Shown here: in pieces, positions 8,691-17,781 of the stretch | Layout of the letters: every line of letters starts with the position of its first letter | How positions within the stretch are numbered: the first letter of the stretch is position 1 | NCBI GenBank assembly: GCA_021776565.1 | Contig: JAJFFQ010000058.1 | Coordinates: forward strand, 1-64,000 | DNA: 64,000 nt | Direction: 5' to 3' | DNA from: Robiginitomaculum sp. | GTDB lineage: Bacteria > Pseudomonadota > Alphaproteobacteria > Caulobacterales > Maricaulaceae | Translations under genes and position numbers: made by a program | The notes under the pieces: generated by a model | Told to the model about the DNA's origin: nothing | What the model saw: only the letters and a program-made list of their open reading frames with translations | Databases searched by the model: none

Positions 8691-10094
8691 TTACATTTGC
8701 ATTGTCCAGCCCTCAACGCCCATGGCCGCCTGGCGCAGGGCTTCACTGAGGGTCGGGTGTGCATGACAAGTGCGGGCAATATCTTCGGATGCGGCACGAA
8801 ACTCCATAGCCAACGCCGCTTCGCCGATCATTTCTGAGACATTGGTCCCCATCATGTGCACGCCCAGAACTTCGTCGGTTGTTGCATCGGCCAGCACTTT
8901 GACGAAGCCTTGTGTTTCATGATTGGCGCGGGCGCGGGCATTGGCGGTAAAGGGAAACGCGCCTTTTTTGAAAGCTATGCCGGCCTCTATCAGTTCTTCT
9001 TCGGTGCGGCCCACCCAGGCAATTTCCGGCGCGGTATAGACTACTCCCGGGATGACAGCATAATTTACATGTGCGGCCTTGCCGACGATGGCCTCGGCAC
9101 AGGCCGTGCCTTCTTCTTCGGCCTTGTGGGCCAGCATGGGGCCAATGGTGCAATCACCAATAGCCCAGATGCCCGGCACACCGGTTTGCCAGTTTTTTGT
9201 TTCGATAAAGCCGCGTGGGTCGGTCTTCACCCCGGCAGTTTTTAGCCCCAAGCCTTGCGTAAAGGGACGACGGCCAATGCACACCAGAACAACATCGGCC
9301 TCAAGTATTTGCACATCCCCGCCCTTGGCTGGCTCCATAGATAGTTTCAGCTTGGTTTTTAGTGTCTCGATGCCAGTGACTTTCATGCCCAGATGAAAGC
9401 CCATACCCTGACGCTTGAAAGCACGCTGGGCCTGTTTGGCAATTTCGCCATCTGCACCTGGCAATATACGCGGCAGGTATTCAACCACGCTAACCTTGGC
9501 ACCAAGACGTCGCCAGACCGAGCCAAGCTCCAGCCCGATGACACCGGCACCAATAACCACCATGGTCTTTGGCACGCGTGGCAAGGCCAGTGCGCCGGTG
9601 GAGGAAACAATGCGTTTCTCGTCAATTTTCGTCCCCGGCAATGGCGTCACTTCGGAGCCTGTGGCGATGACGATATTTTTGGTGACAAGAGAAATTGTCT
9701 TGCCCTTGGCATCGGTAATTTCTACTGCGCCTGGCCCGGCAATACGCCCGGTTCCGGTTATATGCTCGACCTTGTTTTTCTTGAACAGGAACGAAATGCC
9801 CTTGGTTAGGCCATCAACAGTTTCACTTTTGGAAGCCATCATTTGTGCCAAGTCCAGCGAAACGCCATTGGTTTTGATACCCAGGGCTGCATAGGAGGTG
9901 TTGATGTTCTCATAGGCCTCCGAAGCGTGAAGCAAGGCCTTGGAGGGGATACAACCCACATTCAGGCAGGTGCCGCCCAAGGTTGCCCCCTTTTCAACAC
10001 AGGCGACCCTCAAACCCAATTGTCCGGCCCGTATGGCGCAATTATAACCGCCCGGCCCACCGCCAATAATAACCAGATCATAGGTGTCTGCCAT
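8691..10094 (-). CDS. lpdA: Dihydrolipoyl dehydrogenase (E3)
   Basis: A 467-residue FAD/NAD flavoprotein that reoxidises dihydrolipoamide in 2-oxoacid dehydrogenase complexes. The FAD site GGGPGGYNCA is at residues 11-20, the redox-active disulfide is in GGTCLNVGCIPSK (Cys43/Cys48), the NAD site is VIGAGVIGLELGSV, and the C-terminal His-Glu dyad is in HAHPTLSEAL. Length is standard. The E1/E2 genes are not adjacent in this window; in relatives this copy often ends the 2-oxoglutarate dehydrogenase cluster. It is transcribed toward repeat element A. Confidence 0.96.
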   Translation of the reverse strand: MADTYDLVIIGGGPGGYNCAIRAGQLGLRVACVEKGATLGGTCLNVGCIPSKALLHASEAYENINTSYAALGIKTNGVSLDLAQMMASKSETVDGLTKGISFLFKKNKVEHITGTGRIAGPGAVEITDAKGKTISLVTKNIVIATGSEVTPLPGTKIDEKRIVSSTGALALPRVPKTMVVIGAGVIGLELGSVWRRLGAKVSVVEYLPRILPGADGEIAKQAQRAFKRQGMGFHLGMKVTGIETLKTKLKLSMEPAKGGDVQILEADVVLVCIGRRPFTQGLGLKTAGVKTDPRGFIETKNWQTGVPGIWAIGDCTIGPMLAHKAEEEGTACAEAIVGKAAHVNYAVIPGVVYTAPEIAWVGRTEEELIEAGIAFKKGAFPFTANARARANHETQGFVKVLADATTDEVLGVHMMGTNVSEMIGEAALAMEFRAASEDIARTCHAHPTLSEALRQAAMGVEGWTMQM

Positions 10095-10226
10095 GGAATC
10101 GCCTTGTCCTTGCTCAAAATTCGCTTCATACGTGCAATGTAGTCAGGATGACGTCAACCATCAAACAAAGTCCGACTCATTTCGCCCAATAGTTTGACAA
10201 GCGCAATCCGTCTGTCCTTCACAACT

Positions 10227-10409
10227 TCAACGCCAATAGTGCATCAGTTCTGAAACAAACCCGTCGCGCAATTCAAAGTGATGATAAAAACTGCCGCGTG
10301 TCCTTTTTGCCGCTACACACAGGCGATCAATACGCATGGCCTCCGGGCCTTTTTCGCCGAGCAAGGTAAGTGCGGTTTCCATCCAGTCACGGCTGGAAAA
10401 ACGTGCCAT
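10227..10409 (-). pseudogene. Truncated TetR-family regulator
   Basis: Only the DNA-binding end of a TetR regulator remains: RDWMETALTLLGEKG, then RIDRLCVAAKRTRGSFYHHF, stopping after HYWR at about 60 residues. A normal TetR protein has about 190. Reading through the TGA adds only about 20 codons before another stop. The start at 10409 is preferred because GAGG precedes it and it lies 4 nt past the stop of the upstream membrane gene. The ligand domain is lost, so repression control by a ligand is unlikely. It appears to be a decaying gene. Confidence 0.72.
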
Positions 10410-10413
10410 ATCC

Positions 10414-10791
10414 TCAGCCCAATCCCAATCCAGCCAGGCCAAGCGCGGCTATCAGTGCAAAAAATAGCCATTGTGGAAAATGCAAAAATTTTAGTCTGCG
10501 TGTTACGATCATGGAAAGTGAGAAGAGAAAAAAAGCTATTGCCAATAGCGTTGCTGACCAGGCCAACAGGTTATATTTTGCATTCGTTGCCGCTAACAAA
10601 TACATGATGGCCATCGCTGCAAGGGTAAGGGTGACAAGATGCCACCCATACCAGCTGGTATATTTACTAATTGTATCAATCTCTCGTGTCGCCAGGATTG
10701 GCCTGATAACAAACCGACCACCAACAATGACATGGGTCAGGCAAACACAAAATGTCCCAATTCCAGCCAAGGCAAACCAGATGTTCATCAT
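10414..10791 (-). CDS. Four-helix membrane protein, unknown function
   Basis: A 125-residue protein with four predicted transmembrane helices (about residues 3-30, 46-68, 74-96 and 104-124) and short loops. The start MMNIWF follows a strong GAGGGGGG site. No family is recognised. The truncated TetR fragment follows at once on the same strand, suggesting the two once formed an operon in which the regulator controlled the membrane protein. Confidence 0.65.
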   Translation of the reverse strand: MMNIWFALAGIGTFCVCLTHVIVGGRFVIRPILATREIDTISKYTSWYGWHLVTLTLAAMAIMYLLAATNAKYNLLAWSATLLAIAFFLFSLSMIVTRRLKFLHFPQWLFFALIAALGLAGLGLG

Positions 10792-10868
10792 TTCCCCCCT
10801 CTCTTCAATCTGTACGACTGAAGTAAAATAAAGCGATACAGTCGATCAGCCTGCGAAGGCATCTGCTG

Positions 10869-11750
10869 TTACGTCAACGAACCACCCTTTATGAGCGTAT
10901 CATAATCCTCGACCATCTGGCGGGACATATCGCCAGGTGTGTAGGCAATGCCTTTAATTTCATTCACCGGGGTAATTTCCACGGCTGAACCGACAATGAA
11001 ACATTCTGAAAAGCTTCGCAATTCATCTGGCATGATATGGCGTTCATGAACGATCAAGTTTCGGGCATGGGCGATTTCCATAACCGTTGCCCGGGTAATA
11101 CCATCCAGTATCCATTGCGCGCTGGGGGTATGTAGTTCGCCATCGCGGACAAAGAAAATATGCGCGCCGGTACATTCAGCAATGCGGCCTTCATAATCCA
11201 GCATCAACGCATCGTTATATCCGGCCTGGGCGGCGGCATCCTTGGACAGGGTGCAGATCATGTATAGCCCGGCGGCCTTGGCCTTTACCGGCGCACAAAC
11301 AGCTGGCGGACGACGCCAGTCAGCAATGGTTAAACGAATCCCCGCCATTTTATCGGCAAAATATGTGTCCATTTCCCATATTGCGATGGCAGCATGAACC
11401 GTATTATTCTTGGCAGAGACACCCAATTGCGTCGCCCCGCGCCAGGCAACAGGACGCACATAAGCTTGCTCTATTCCCGACATTTCCCGCAATTCAAGTT
11501 TGGCAGCCTCAAATTCATCGACACTATAAGGAAGTTCAAAACCCAACAGTTTACAGGAGTTTATAAGCCGTTTTGTATGGGTGCGGCTTTTGAAAATCTT
11601 GCCATTATAGGCACGCTCACCTTCAAACACGCAAGAACCATAATGCAAACCATGGGTTTGTATGGAAATCTGCGCCTGGTCGCTGTCTATGAACGCTCCA
11701 TCCATCCATAGTTTGCCACTGGTTTGCCGAAAAAGGAGGGAGCTGGCCAT
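10869..11750 (-). CDS. ilvE: Branched-chain amino acid aminotransferase
   Basis: A fold-type IV PLP aminotransferase of about 293 residues that makes or degrades leucine, isoleucine and valine with 2-oxoglutarate. The motif VKAKAAGLYM places the Schiff-base lysine at about residue 158; GRIAECTGAHIFFV and the downstream DGITRATV segment are typical of IlvE. The ATG at 11750 (MASSLL) is preferred over the track start at 11762 since TGAGG lies 6 nt before it. It is divergent from an OmpR-type regulator across about 170 bp, an arrangement found in other alphaproteobacteria. Confidence 0.92.
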   Translation of the reverse strand: MASSLLFRQTSGKLWMDGAFIDSDQAQISIQTHGLHYGSCVFEGERAYNGKIFKSRTHTKRLINSCKLLGFELPYSVDEFEAAKLELREMSGIEQAYVRPVAWRGATQLGVSAKNNTVHAAIAIWEMDTYFADKMAGIRLTIADWRRPPAVCAPVKAKAAGLYMICTLSKDAAAQAGYNDALMLDYEGRIAECTGAHIFFVRDGELHTPSAQWILDGITRATVMEIAHARNLIVHERHIMPDELRSFSECFIVGSAVEITPVNEIKGIAYTPGDMSRQMVEDYDTLIKGGSLT

Positions 11751-11923
11751 AAAAAGCCTCATTATTGTTGTTTGATGGTGTTAGATGTTGAACTGCACGG
11801 GTTTTATCAGTGCATGACAACAATGACAAACCGCGTTAGCTGTTCACATCATCAGCAACGATTTCTTGCTTTTCTCGTCAGCTAAACATTTAATATAGCC
11901 GCGCAGAATGGTGGAGACCCCAA

Positions 11924-12634
11924 GTGAGCACAACAGAACAGGGAAAAGCACATTTACTGGTCGTCGACGACGATAATCGCATCCGCTCGCTATTAAAAAC
12001 CTATCTGTCAAAGTACAATTACCGGATCACAACTGCACCAAACGCCGTAAAAGTACGGCGTTTGTTCAAAACCCTGACATTTGATCTGGTGGTACTGGAC
12101 ATCATGATGCCCGGTGAAGACGGCATAAGCCTGACCCGGTTTATTCATGAAACCAGCGCCATTCCAGTATTGCTGCTTACCGCACGAGGCGAAGCAAGCG
12201 AGCGCATAGACGGTTTGCGGGCCGGAGCTGATGATTATTTATCCAAACCGTTTGAGCCAGAAGAATTGTTATTGCGCATCGCCGCAATTTTAAGGCGCCA
12301 GCATACCCACACCCATGATGGTTCCATGCTGAATTTTGGGCCATGGCAGTTTACCCCGGCTACGGGCGAGCTAACCGGCCCTCATGGGCGGGTGGCGCTG
12401 ACCGACAATGAAACACGACTTCTTGGTGCCTTGGCCAAACGTCCGGGAGAAGCCTTCAATCGCCTTGCCCTGGCGCGGGATTCAGCCGTGGCCGAACGCT
12501 CCGTCGATGTCCAAATGGCACGTCTGAGGCGAAAAATTGAAGAGAATCAACGCCACCCGCAATTTTTACAAACGGTTAGAGGCGAGGGCTATCGCCTGTT
12601 GGCCCGCCACACAACAGAGCAAAACTCTTCATGA
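11924..12634 (+). CDS. OmpR/PhoB-family response regulator
   Basis: A 236-residue DNA-binding response regulator. The receiver domain has the acidic pocket VVDDD near residue 15, the phospho-acceptor Asp59 in VVLDIMMPGEDG, and the lysine in LSKPF. A winged-helix effector domain follows from about residue 135 (TDNETRLLGAL, RSVDVQMARLRRKIE, TVRGEGYRL). The start is GTG with GGAGACC upstream. It overlaps the kinase gene by ATGA. By its position beside ilvE it may be the CenR/PetR orthologue of alphaproteobacteria, but that is inference. Confidence 0.93.
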   Translation: MSTTEQGKAHLLVVDDDNRIRSLLKTYLSKYNYRITTAPNAVKVRRLFKTLTFDLVVLDIMMPGEDGISLTRFIHETSAIPVLLLTARGEASERIDGLRAGADDYLSKPFEPEELLLRIAAILRRQHTHTHDGSMLNFGPWQFTPATGELTGPHGRVALTDNETRLLGALAKRPGEAFNRLALARDSAVAERSVDVQMARLRRKIEENQRHPQFLQTVRGEGYRLLARHTTEQNSS

Positions 12635-14004
12635 GTATCAAGAATAAATATACCACGCTGAGGCACAGGATATTCAAACGGCGGCGTTTGCGCGATTTTA
12701 CCCCAAAAGGCTTGTTTGGGCGCTCACTTCTTATCATTGCCTTGCCAGTAGCATTGATGCAAATTGCTGTTTTGTGGATGTTTTTTGACTCGCAATGGGA
12801 AACGGTGACCACCCGCCTGTCTGAGGGTGTTGCCGGAGATGTGGCAGTAATCGTCACTCAGTACCAACAAAACCCAGGCACAGAAAATTTTGCAAATTTG
12901 TCACAACTTGCTCAGGAAAAAATGCACCTTTCGGTAGTTTTGCAACCAGATGGCGCTTTACCTACCAGTCTGCGTTCGTCCATTTTCTCAGTGCTGGATC
13001 GCACTTTGCGCGGGGCATTGGACAACAAGCTGGAGGCACCGTTTTGGTTCGATACAACTCGCTATCCGGCTTATGTGGATATACGTGTTCAGACAAAAGC
13101 AGGGCTTTTGCGTTTTATCGCCCCGCGCGACAAGGTCTTTTCAACCTCTGGTCATATCTTCGTTTTCTGGCTGATCGCAGCCACTTTTATACAAACCGGA
13201 ATTGCGATTATTTTTATCCGCAATCAGGTCAAACCCATTCAACGACTGGCAAACGCCACCGACCGTTTTGGCAAGGGGCAGGATTATCCTGGTTTTTCAC
13301 CTTCTGGCGCACGGGAAGTAAGACAGGCAGCTTCGGCCTTTCTTGAAATGCGCAATCGGATTGTACGGTTTGTTGAGCAGCGCACCGCCATGCTTGCCGG
13401 GGTTAGCCACGATCTGCGCACGCCATTGACGCGGTTAAAATTACAATTGGCCTTGATGGATAATCATACAGGCATTGGAGATGCTCTTCAGGACATCAAG
13501 GAAATGGAACATATGCTTGATGGTTATCTTTCCTTTGCCCGTAATGAAGCAGAAGAAGACAGCGGTTTTGTAGATGTGAGCGCCCTGATTACCCATTGCG
13601 CACAGAACGCCCGGCGTGGCGGCGCGCAAATTGAACTGCAAATCGAAAAAAACCTTGGCGTTTCAGGTCGTCAGGATGCCCTAAGGCGATGTCTTGGTAA
13701 TCTCATTGATAATGCCGTGTGTTATGGTGAGACGGTCTGCATTACCGCTTACCATGACAAGACAAGCGTTATTGTGCTTGTTGAAGACGATGGGCCGGGT
13801 ATTGAAGATCACCTTGTCGAGGAGGCGTTTCAACCCTTTAACCGCCTTGATCCATCGCGCAATCTCAATTCAGAAGGCGTTGGTCTTGGCTTGTCCATTG
13901 CCAGAGACACGGCGCGCGCCCATGGCGGTGACATTAGCCTTGGTCGATCTAAAATAGGTGGCCTGCGCGCCCTTTTACACTTACCAGAAGACGTTCAGGA
14001 TTGA
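12631..14004 (+). CDS. EnvZ-like sensor histidine kinase
   Basis: A 457-residue inner-membrane kinase. There is a membrane helix at about 32-54, a periplasmic domain of about 115 residues, a second helix at about 175-197, a HAMP linker, and a DHp domain with AGVSHDLRTPLTRLK placing the phosphorylated His at 260. The ATPase domain has NLIDNAVCYG, DDGPGI and GLGLSIARD. The architecture and the PVALMQ-type first helix resemble EnvZ. It pairs with the overlapping response regulator. The signal it senses cannot be inferred; envelope stress is a reasonable guess by family. Confidence 0.93.
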   Translation: MSIKNKYTTLRHRIFKRRRLRDFTPKGLFGRSLLIIALPVALMQIAVLWMFFDSQWETVTTRLSEGVAGDVAVIVTQYQQNPGTENFANLSQLAQEKMHLSVVLQPDGALPTSLRSSIFSVLDRTLRGALDNKLEAPFWFDTTRYPAYVDIRVQTKAGLLRFIAPRDKVFSTSGHIFVFWLIAATFIQTGIAIIFIRNQVKPIQRLANATDRFGKGQDYPGFSPSGAREVRQAASAFLEMRNRIVRFVEQRTAMLAGVSHDLRTPLTRLKLQLALMDNHTGIGDALQDIKEMEHMLDGYLSFARNEAEEDSGFVDVSALITHCAQNARRGGAQIELQIEKNLGVSGRQDALRRCLGNLIDNAVCYGETVCITAYHDKTSVIVLVEDDGPGIEDHLVEEAFQPFNRLDPSRNLNSEGVGLGLSIARDTARAHGGDISLGRSKIGGLRALLHLPEDVQD

Positions 14005-14825
14005 ACACCCAATTGACTGGATCGGCGTGCGGCGCTGCTCACAGCCCGCCGCATAATCTCTGCAAAGCCACCTGATCCCATGAGCACATCCATTGCTGCC
14101 GCAGTGGTGCCCCCTGGTGAGGAAACTTCGGCACGTAATTGCGCCGGATCGCAACCCCGTTGACGTAACAGTTCACCCGCGCCGGCAACGGTTTCGCAAG
14201 CCAGTTTTTGGGCAAGAGCCGGCTCCAGTCCTTCGGCAACACCGGCGGCAGCCATAACCTCGGCCAACAGGAAAACATAGGCAGGGCCAGAACCGGAAAC
14301 CGCCGTGACAGCATCAATGGCCTTTTCTTCATACACCTGCTCAACAATGCCTGTCGCCCCAAGCAGGGCGGTTGCCCGTGCGCACGCCTGTTCATCCACG
14401 CTGGGTGCTGCGACAAATACCGTTGCGCCGCGCCCGATGGCGGCTGGCGTGTTGGGCATGGCACGAACAAGTGGTCGTGCCCCGTAATAATCCTGTAACC
14501 GGTTCAGGGTCAGCCCGGCTGCCACTGAAACAATCATTGTGCCTTGCGGTAATATCCGGGTGAGGGTTGCAGCCACCTCAGCCATAATCTTGGGCTTAAC
14601 AGCCAATACAACGGTTTCAAGCAAACTGGACTGGTCTTTATCCAGAGATGGTACAATCATGATTTTGAAACGTTGGGCAATATCTTGTGCCGTTTTCGAT
14701 GGTACTGGATCAACAATGACAAGCCAGCCTTGCTGGTCAATCAACCCCTGATCGAGCCAGCCGGCAACAAGCGCCATACCCATATTGCCCGCGCCGATAA
14801 GCGCCAGGCGAGGTTTGCGCGCCAT
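13995..14825 (-). CDS. proC: Pyrroline-5-carboxylate reductase
   Basis: A 276-residue enzyme that reduces 1-pyrroline-5-carboxylate to proline with NAD(P)H, the last step of proline synthesis. The N-terminal Rossmann motif is LIGAGNMGMALV, followed by VRAMPNTPAAIG and VSGSGPAYVFL; the C-terminal segment SSPGGTTAAAMDVL is the helical dimer signature. Its start shares a base with the stop of the YbjN gene (TGATG). The 3' end overlaps the convergent histidine kinase by 10 nt. Confidence 0.95.
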   Translation of the reverse strand: MARKPRLALIGAGNMGMALVAGWLDQGLIDQQGWLVIVDPVPSKTAQDIAQRFKIMIVPSLDKDQSSLLETVVLAVKPKIMAEVAATLTRILPQGTMIVSVAAGLTLNRLQDYYGARPLVRAMPNTPAAIGRGATVFVAAPSVDEQACARATALLGATGIVEQVYEEKAIDAVTAVSGSGPAYVFLLAEVMAAAGVAEGLEPALAQKLACETVAGAGELLRQRGCDPAQLRAEVSSPGGTTAAAMDVLMGSGGFAEIMRRAVSSAARRSSQLGVQS

Positions 14826-15325
14826 CAGGCTTCCCCTGCGGTTTCAAACATGGCTGCTTCAACGGCCTCGGAAGGGCTTTTGCCCGCCCACAGCACAAAA
14901 TTGAGCGCCGGGATCAAACGTTCTGCGGCACCGCTGGCAGCATTGGTCATTGCCGCCAATTGCGACGGGGTTGGCAAAATGGCATCCGGCAATGGCAAAG
15001 CGTAACGATAGATGATGGTGCCGTCTTCACTCCACAAATCAAAATGCCCGCTGGCCAGCCGTTCATTCACCCGCACAAGAAGGTCGCAAACATCCTGGCG
15101 GCGACGGGGTTTAACCTTGGCATCAATGCCCAGGCAAAGATGCAGAACCTCATTGTCCGGGCGCCAGGCAAACCAAAGCGGATAGTCGCACCATTGCCCC
15201 GGAACAGAGAAATGTATTTCCTGCTCGCCAATGCGTTCAAAGCCAACGTCTTCTGCGCTTAAAATGTATTCAACCAGATCAAGCGGGTCATTGGCAATCG
15301 CAATGCTTTCAGGGGTGATTTCCAC
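14825..15325 (-). CDS. YbjN-domain protein
   Basis: A 166-residue protein matching the YbjN family that precedes proC in many alphaproteobacteria. The N-terminal half alternates beta strands and a helix, with FSVPGQWCDYPLWFAWRPD near residue 40, and there is a long C-terminal helix. The fold resembles type III secretion chaperones, and the protein probably works as a protein-binding factor, but no role is proven. Coupled to proC. Confidence 0.82.
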   Translation of the reverse strand: MEITPESIAIANDPLDLVEYILSAEDVGFERIGEQEIHFSVPGQWCDYPLWFAWRPDNEVLHLCLGIDAKVKPRRRQDVCDLLVRVNERLASGHFDLWSEDGTIIYRYALPLPDAILPTPSQLAAMTNAASGAAERLIPALNFVLWAGKSPSEAVEAAMFETAGEA

Positions 15326-15451
15326 TTTTGTTTCCTTAAACGACTAACTGGGAGGGTCTCGAATCGCCTCTCGATATTCTAAAGATAACGGTAACGTTGC
15401 GGCGGGGTTGGAGGCAATGCCACTGATTCATTTATACGTGAAACGCAAATA

Positions 15452-15739
15452 TCAGGAAGATGCCTTTGGCTTACGCGGCTTTGCCGATGCAGGTTGTTTA
15501 CCTGCGGTTTTGATCGCTTTAATCTGCGCCCGCAGTTCCTGATTATCGTCAAGAAGTTTTTGTGTAAGTGCCTTTTGCGCTTCAAATTCCTCTCGACTGA
15601 CCAAATCCATATCGGCAATAAAGCGGTCAGCCTGCGCACGGATGATGGACTTGACCTCCTCACCCGCACCGGCGGCAGCACCGGCAGCACTGGTCATAAT
15701 ATCTGCCAGGTCGTCAAAAATTGGGCTGCGAGTTTGCAT
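15452..15739 (-). CDS. ubiK: Ubiquinone biosynthesis accessory factor UbiK (BMFP family)
   Basis: A 95-residue coiled-coil protein (MQTRSPIFDDLADIMTSAAG, then a long helix EEFEAQKALTQKLLDDNQEL and a basic tail). This is the YqiC/BMFP family; the E. coli member UbiK joins UbiJ in organising aerobic ubiquinone synthesis and has membrane fusogenic activity. The ATG at 15739 is chosen over the track start at 15796 because an AGAGGCG site lies 5 nt upstream and it matches family length. Divergent from lgt, the standard alphaproteobacterial arrangement. Confidence 0.85.
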   Translation of the reverse strand: MQTRSPIFDDLADIMTSAAGAAAGAGEEVKSIIRAQADRFIADMDLVSREEFEAQKALTQKLLDDNQELRAQIKAIKTAGKQPASAKPRKPKASS

Positions 15740-15826
15740 GATCGCCTCTTGAGCAAAGCGCACGGTGCGCGGTATATCGTTATATGGGCTGCGCAAGCGT
15801 GCAAAGCAATGCTGTCAGGGTTTGAT

Positions 15827-16672
15827 ATGTCAGATTTTAATTGCTCACCAATACCAGGGTTTGATCCGGTTGTTATCCATCTGTTCGGCCCCATTTCACT
15901 TCGGTGGTACGCGCTTGCCTATATTGTCGGGCTAACCCTTGGGGCCTGGGTGTTTCATCATATCTTGAAAAATCCCTCTTTGTGGGCACCCAGAGGGCAA
16001 AAAGGTACGCCGCCAGCCTCACCGGCCATAACCGAGGATTTGCTGTTCTGGTGTACTTTGGGCGTCATCCTGGGCGGACGGTTAGGATTTGTCCTGCTTT
16101 ATCGCACCGAATGGATATGGCAGGAGCCGCTTTCGATCTTACAGGTCTGGCAGGGCGGCATGTCCTTCCATGGCGGTGCCTTCGGGGTATTGCTGGCGGT
16201 ACTCTATGTTGCACTGTCACGCAAAATAGCCGTCTGGCGTCTGGCCGATGTCGTTGCCGCCGTTGTGCCTATTGGGCTTTTCTTTGGCCGCATCGCCAAT
16301 TTCATCAATGGCGAGCTGTATGGTCGTCCTTGGGATGGCAGTTGGGCCATGCGCTTTCCTTGCGATGCGGATACCACACTGCCCTTGCGTCATCCCAGCC
16401 AGCTTTATGAAGCCGCCTTGGAGGGCATCGTGCTGTTTATCATATTGCGCATTGCCATCACACACTTTCGCACGTTGACGCGACCGGGACTGACCACCGG
16501 GCTGTTTGCGCTGGGTTATGGCGTATTTCGCACGGCGGTCGAGTTTGCACGTGAACCGGATGCGGCTCTTATTTTTGGCCTTACACGCGGCATGGCTTAT
16601 TCCATACCGCTCTGGCTTGGGGGGCTGATTCTGATTGGTCTTGCCATAAAAAATCCGTCGGTCAAAAAATGA
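15827..16672 (+). CDS. lgt: Prolipoprotein diacylglyceryl transferase
   Basis: A 281-residue inner-membrane enzyme that moves a diacylglyceryl group from phosphatidylglycerol to the lipobox cysteine of preprolipoproteins. It has about seven membrane segments, the ISLRWYALAY motif near the start, and the signature GRIANFINGELYGRP with the essential arginine. The track ORF is overextended through ubiK; ATG 15827 has CAGGG upstream, and 15809 is an alternative. It overlaps midA by ATGA. Many lipoproteins in this window would be its substrates. Confidence 0.94.
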   Translation: MSDFNCSPIPGFDPVVIHLFGPISLRWYALAYIVGLTLGAWVFHHILKNPSLWAPRGQKGTPPASPAITEDLLFWCTLGVILGGRLGFVLLYRTEWIWQEPLSILQVWQGGMSFHGGAFGVLLAVLYVALSRKIAVWRLADVVAAVVPIGLFFGRIANFINGELYGRPWDGSWAMRFPCDADTTLPLRHPSQLYEAALEGIVLFIILRIAITHFRTLTRPGLTTGLFALGYGVFRTAVEFAREPDAALIFGLTRGMAYSIPLWLGGLILIGLAIKNPSVKK

Positions 16673-17781
16673 ATATGGCGGCACTCGCCAGCATCGGACT
16701 ATCCAAACGGCTGGCCGAGCGCATCCGGGCCGGCGGCCCGATCAGCACAGGTGTGTTTTTGGGTGAAGCCCTGTTCGACCCACGCGAAGGGTTTTACGCC
16801 ACCAAAGACCCCATTGGTGCGGGCGAAGATTTCATCACTGCACCAGAGATCAGTCAGATGTTTGGCGAACTTGTTGGTCTGTGGCTGGCGCAGGTATGGC
16901 ATCAACTGGGTAGCCCTGCCCCGGTGCAACTTGTCGAGTTCGGCCCCGGGCGTGGCACCATGATGAAAGATATTTTACGTGCTGGCCGCGCCGTGCCGAA
17001 TTTTTCCAGCGCATTGCAGGTCAGCCTCATAGAGGCCAGCCCCGCACTGATGAATGTGCAAGCGGGTATGCTTGAGGCCGCCCCATGCCCGGTCAACTGG
17101 AAAACGACCTTAAGCGATGTGCCGCCGGGGCCATGCCTCATCATCGGTAATGAGTACCTTGACTGTCTGCCGGTGCGCCAGTTTGTGTACCAAAGTGATG
17201 AATGGCATGAACGTCTGGTTGATGTGAACGAGGCCGGTGATTTTAGCTTTGTGCTCAGTCACTCACCAGCTTCTGTCGTTGATCTGGGTATGATTCCACC
17301 TGCCTTGCGAGAGGCAAAGGAGGGCGCACTGGTTGAAGTACGCCCGGGCATGGCGCCGCTGATGTGTGAACTTGCCGCACGATTTTCACATGCCCCCGCT
17401 ATGGCCCTGTTTATTGATTATGGCCATACAACAAGCGAATTTGGTGACACCTTGCAAGCCATTACCGCCCACAAGAAAGTTGATCCTCTGGCTGCACCCG
17501 GCACGGCAGATTTGACCACCCGGGTAGATTTTGAAGACATAAAACGGGTTGCAAAAGCTGCCGGATTGCGTGTCGCCGGGCCGACAACGCAAGCAAACTG
17601 GTTGAAACGTTTGGGTCTGGAATACCGGGCGGCAGACCTGGCTCGTAAAAATCCTGAGCAAAAACGAAAACTTGCCCGGCAAATTCATCGGTTGAGTGAC
17701 GAAGCGCAAATGGGTGCATTATTCAAGGTGATCGCCATATTTTCCAAAGACACACCGGCACCCGAAGGTTTTGACGCATGA
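16669..17781 (+). CDS. MidA/NDUFAF7-family protein arginine methyltransferase
   Basis: A 370-residue class I SAM-dependent methyltransferase of the MidA family (COG1565/DUF185). The N-terminal DPREGFYATKDPIGAGEDFITAPEISQMF region and the SAM motif LVEFGPGRGTMMKDILR (around residue 95) are characteristic. The mitochondrial homologue NDUFAF7 dimethylates an arginine of a complex I subunit; an analogous role in bacterial complex I assembly is plausible but not shown. ATGA overlaps with both lgt and pgeF mark a tight operon. Confidence 0.88.
   Translation: MNMAALASIGLSKRLAERIRAGGPISTGVFLGEALFDPREGFYATKDPIGAGEDFITAPEISQMFGELVGLWLAQVWHQLGSPAPVQLVEFGPGRGTMMKDILRAGRAVPNFSSALQVSLIEASPALMNVQAGMLEAAPCPVNWKTTLSDVPPGPCLIIGNEYLDCLPVRQFVYQSDEWHERLVDVNEAGDFSFVLSHSPASVVDLGMIPPALREAKEGALVEVRPGMAPLMCELAARFSHAPAMALFIDYGHTTSEFGDTLQAITAHKKVDPLAAPGTADLTTRVDFEDIKRVAKAAGLRVAGPTTQANWLKRLGLEYRAADLARKNPEQKRKLARQIHRLSDEAQMGALFKVIAIFSKDTPAPEGFDA

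Noticed and set aside
15494-15826. Long N-terminal extension of Lgt in the ORF track
   Set aside because: It is antisense to ubiK and would add over 100 residues not seen in the family; ATG 15827 gives normal length.
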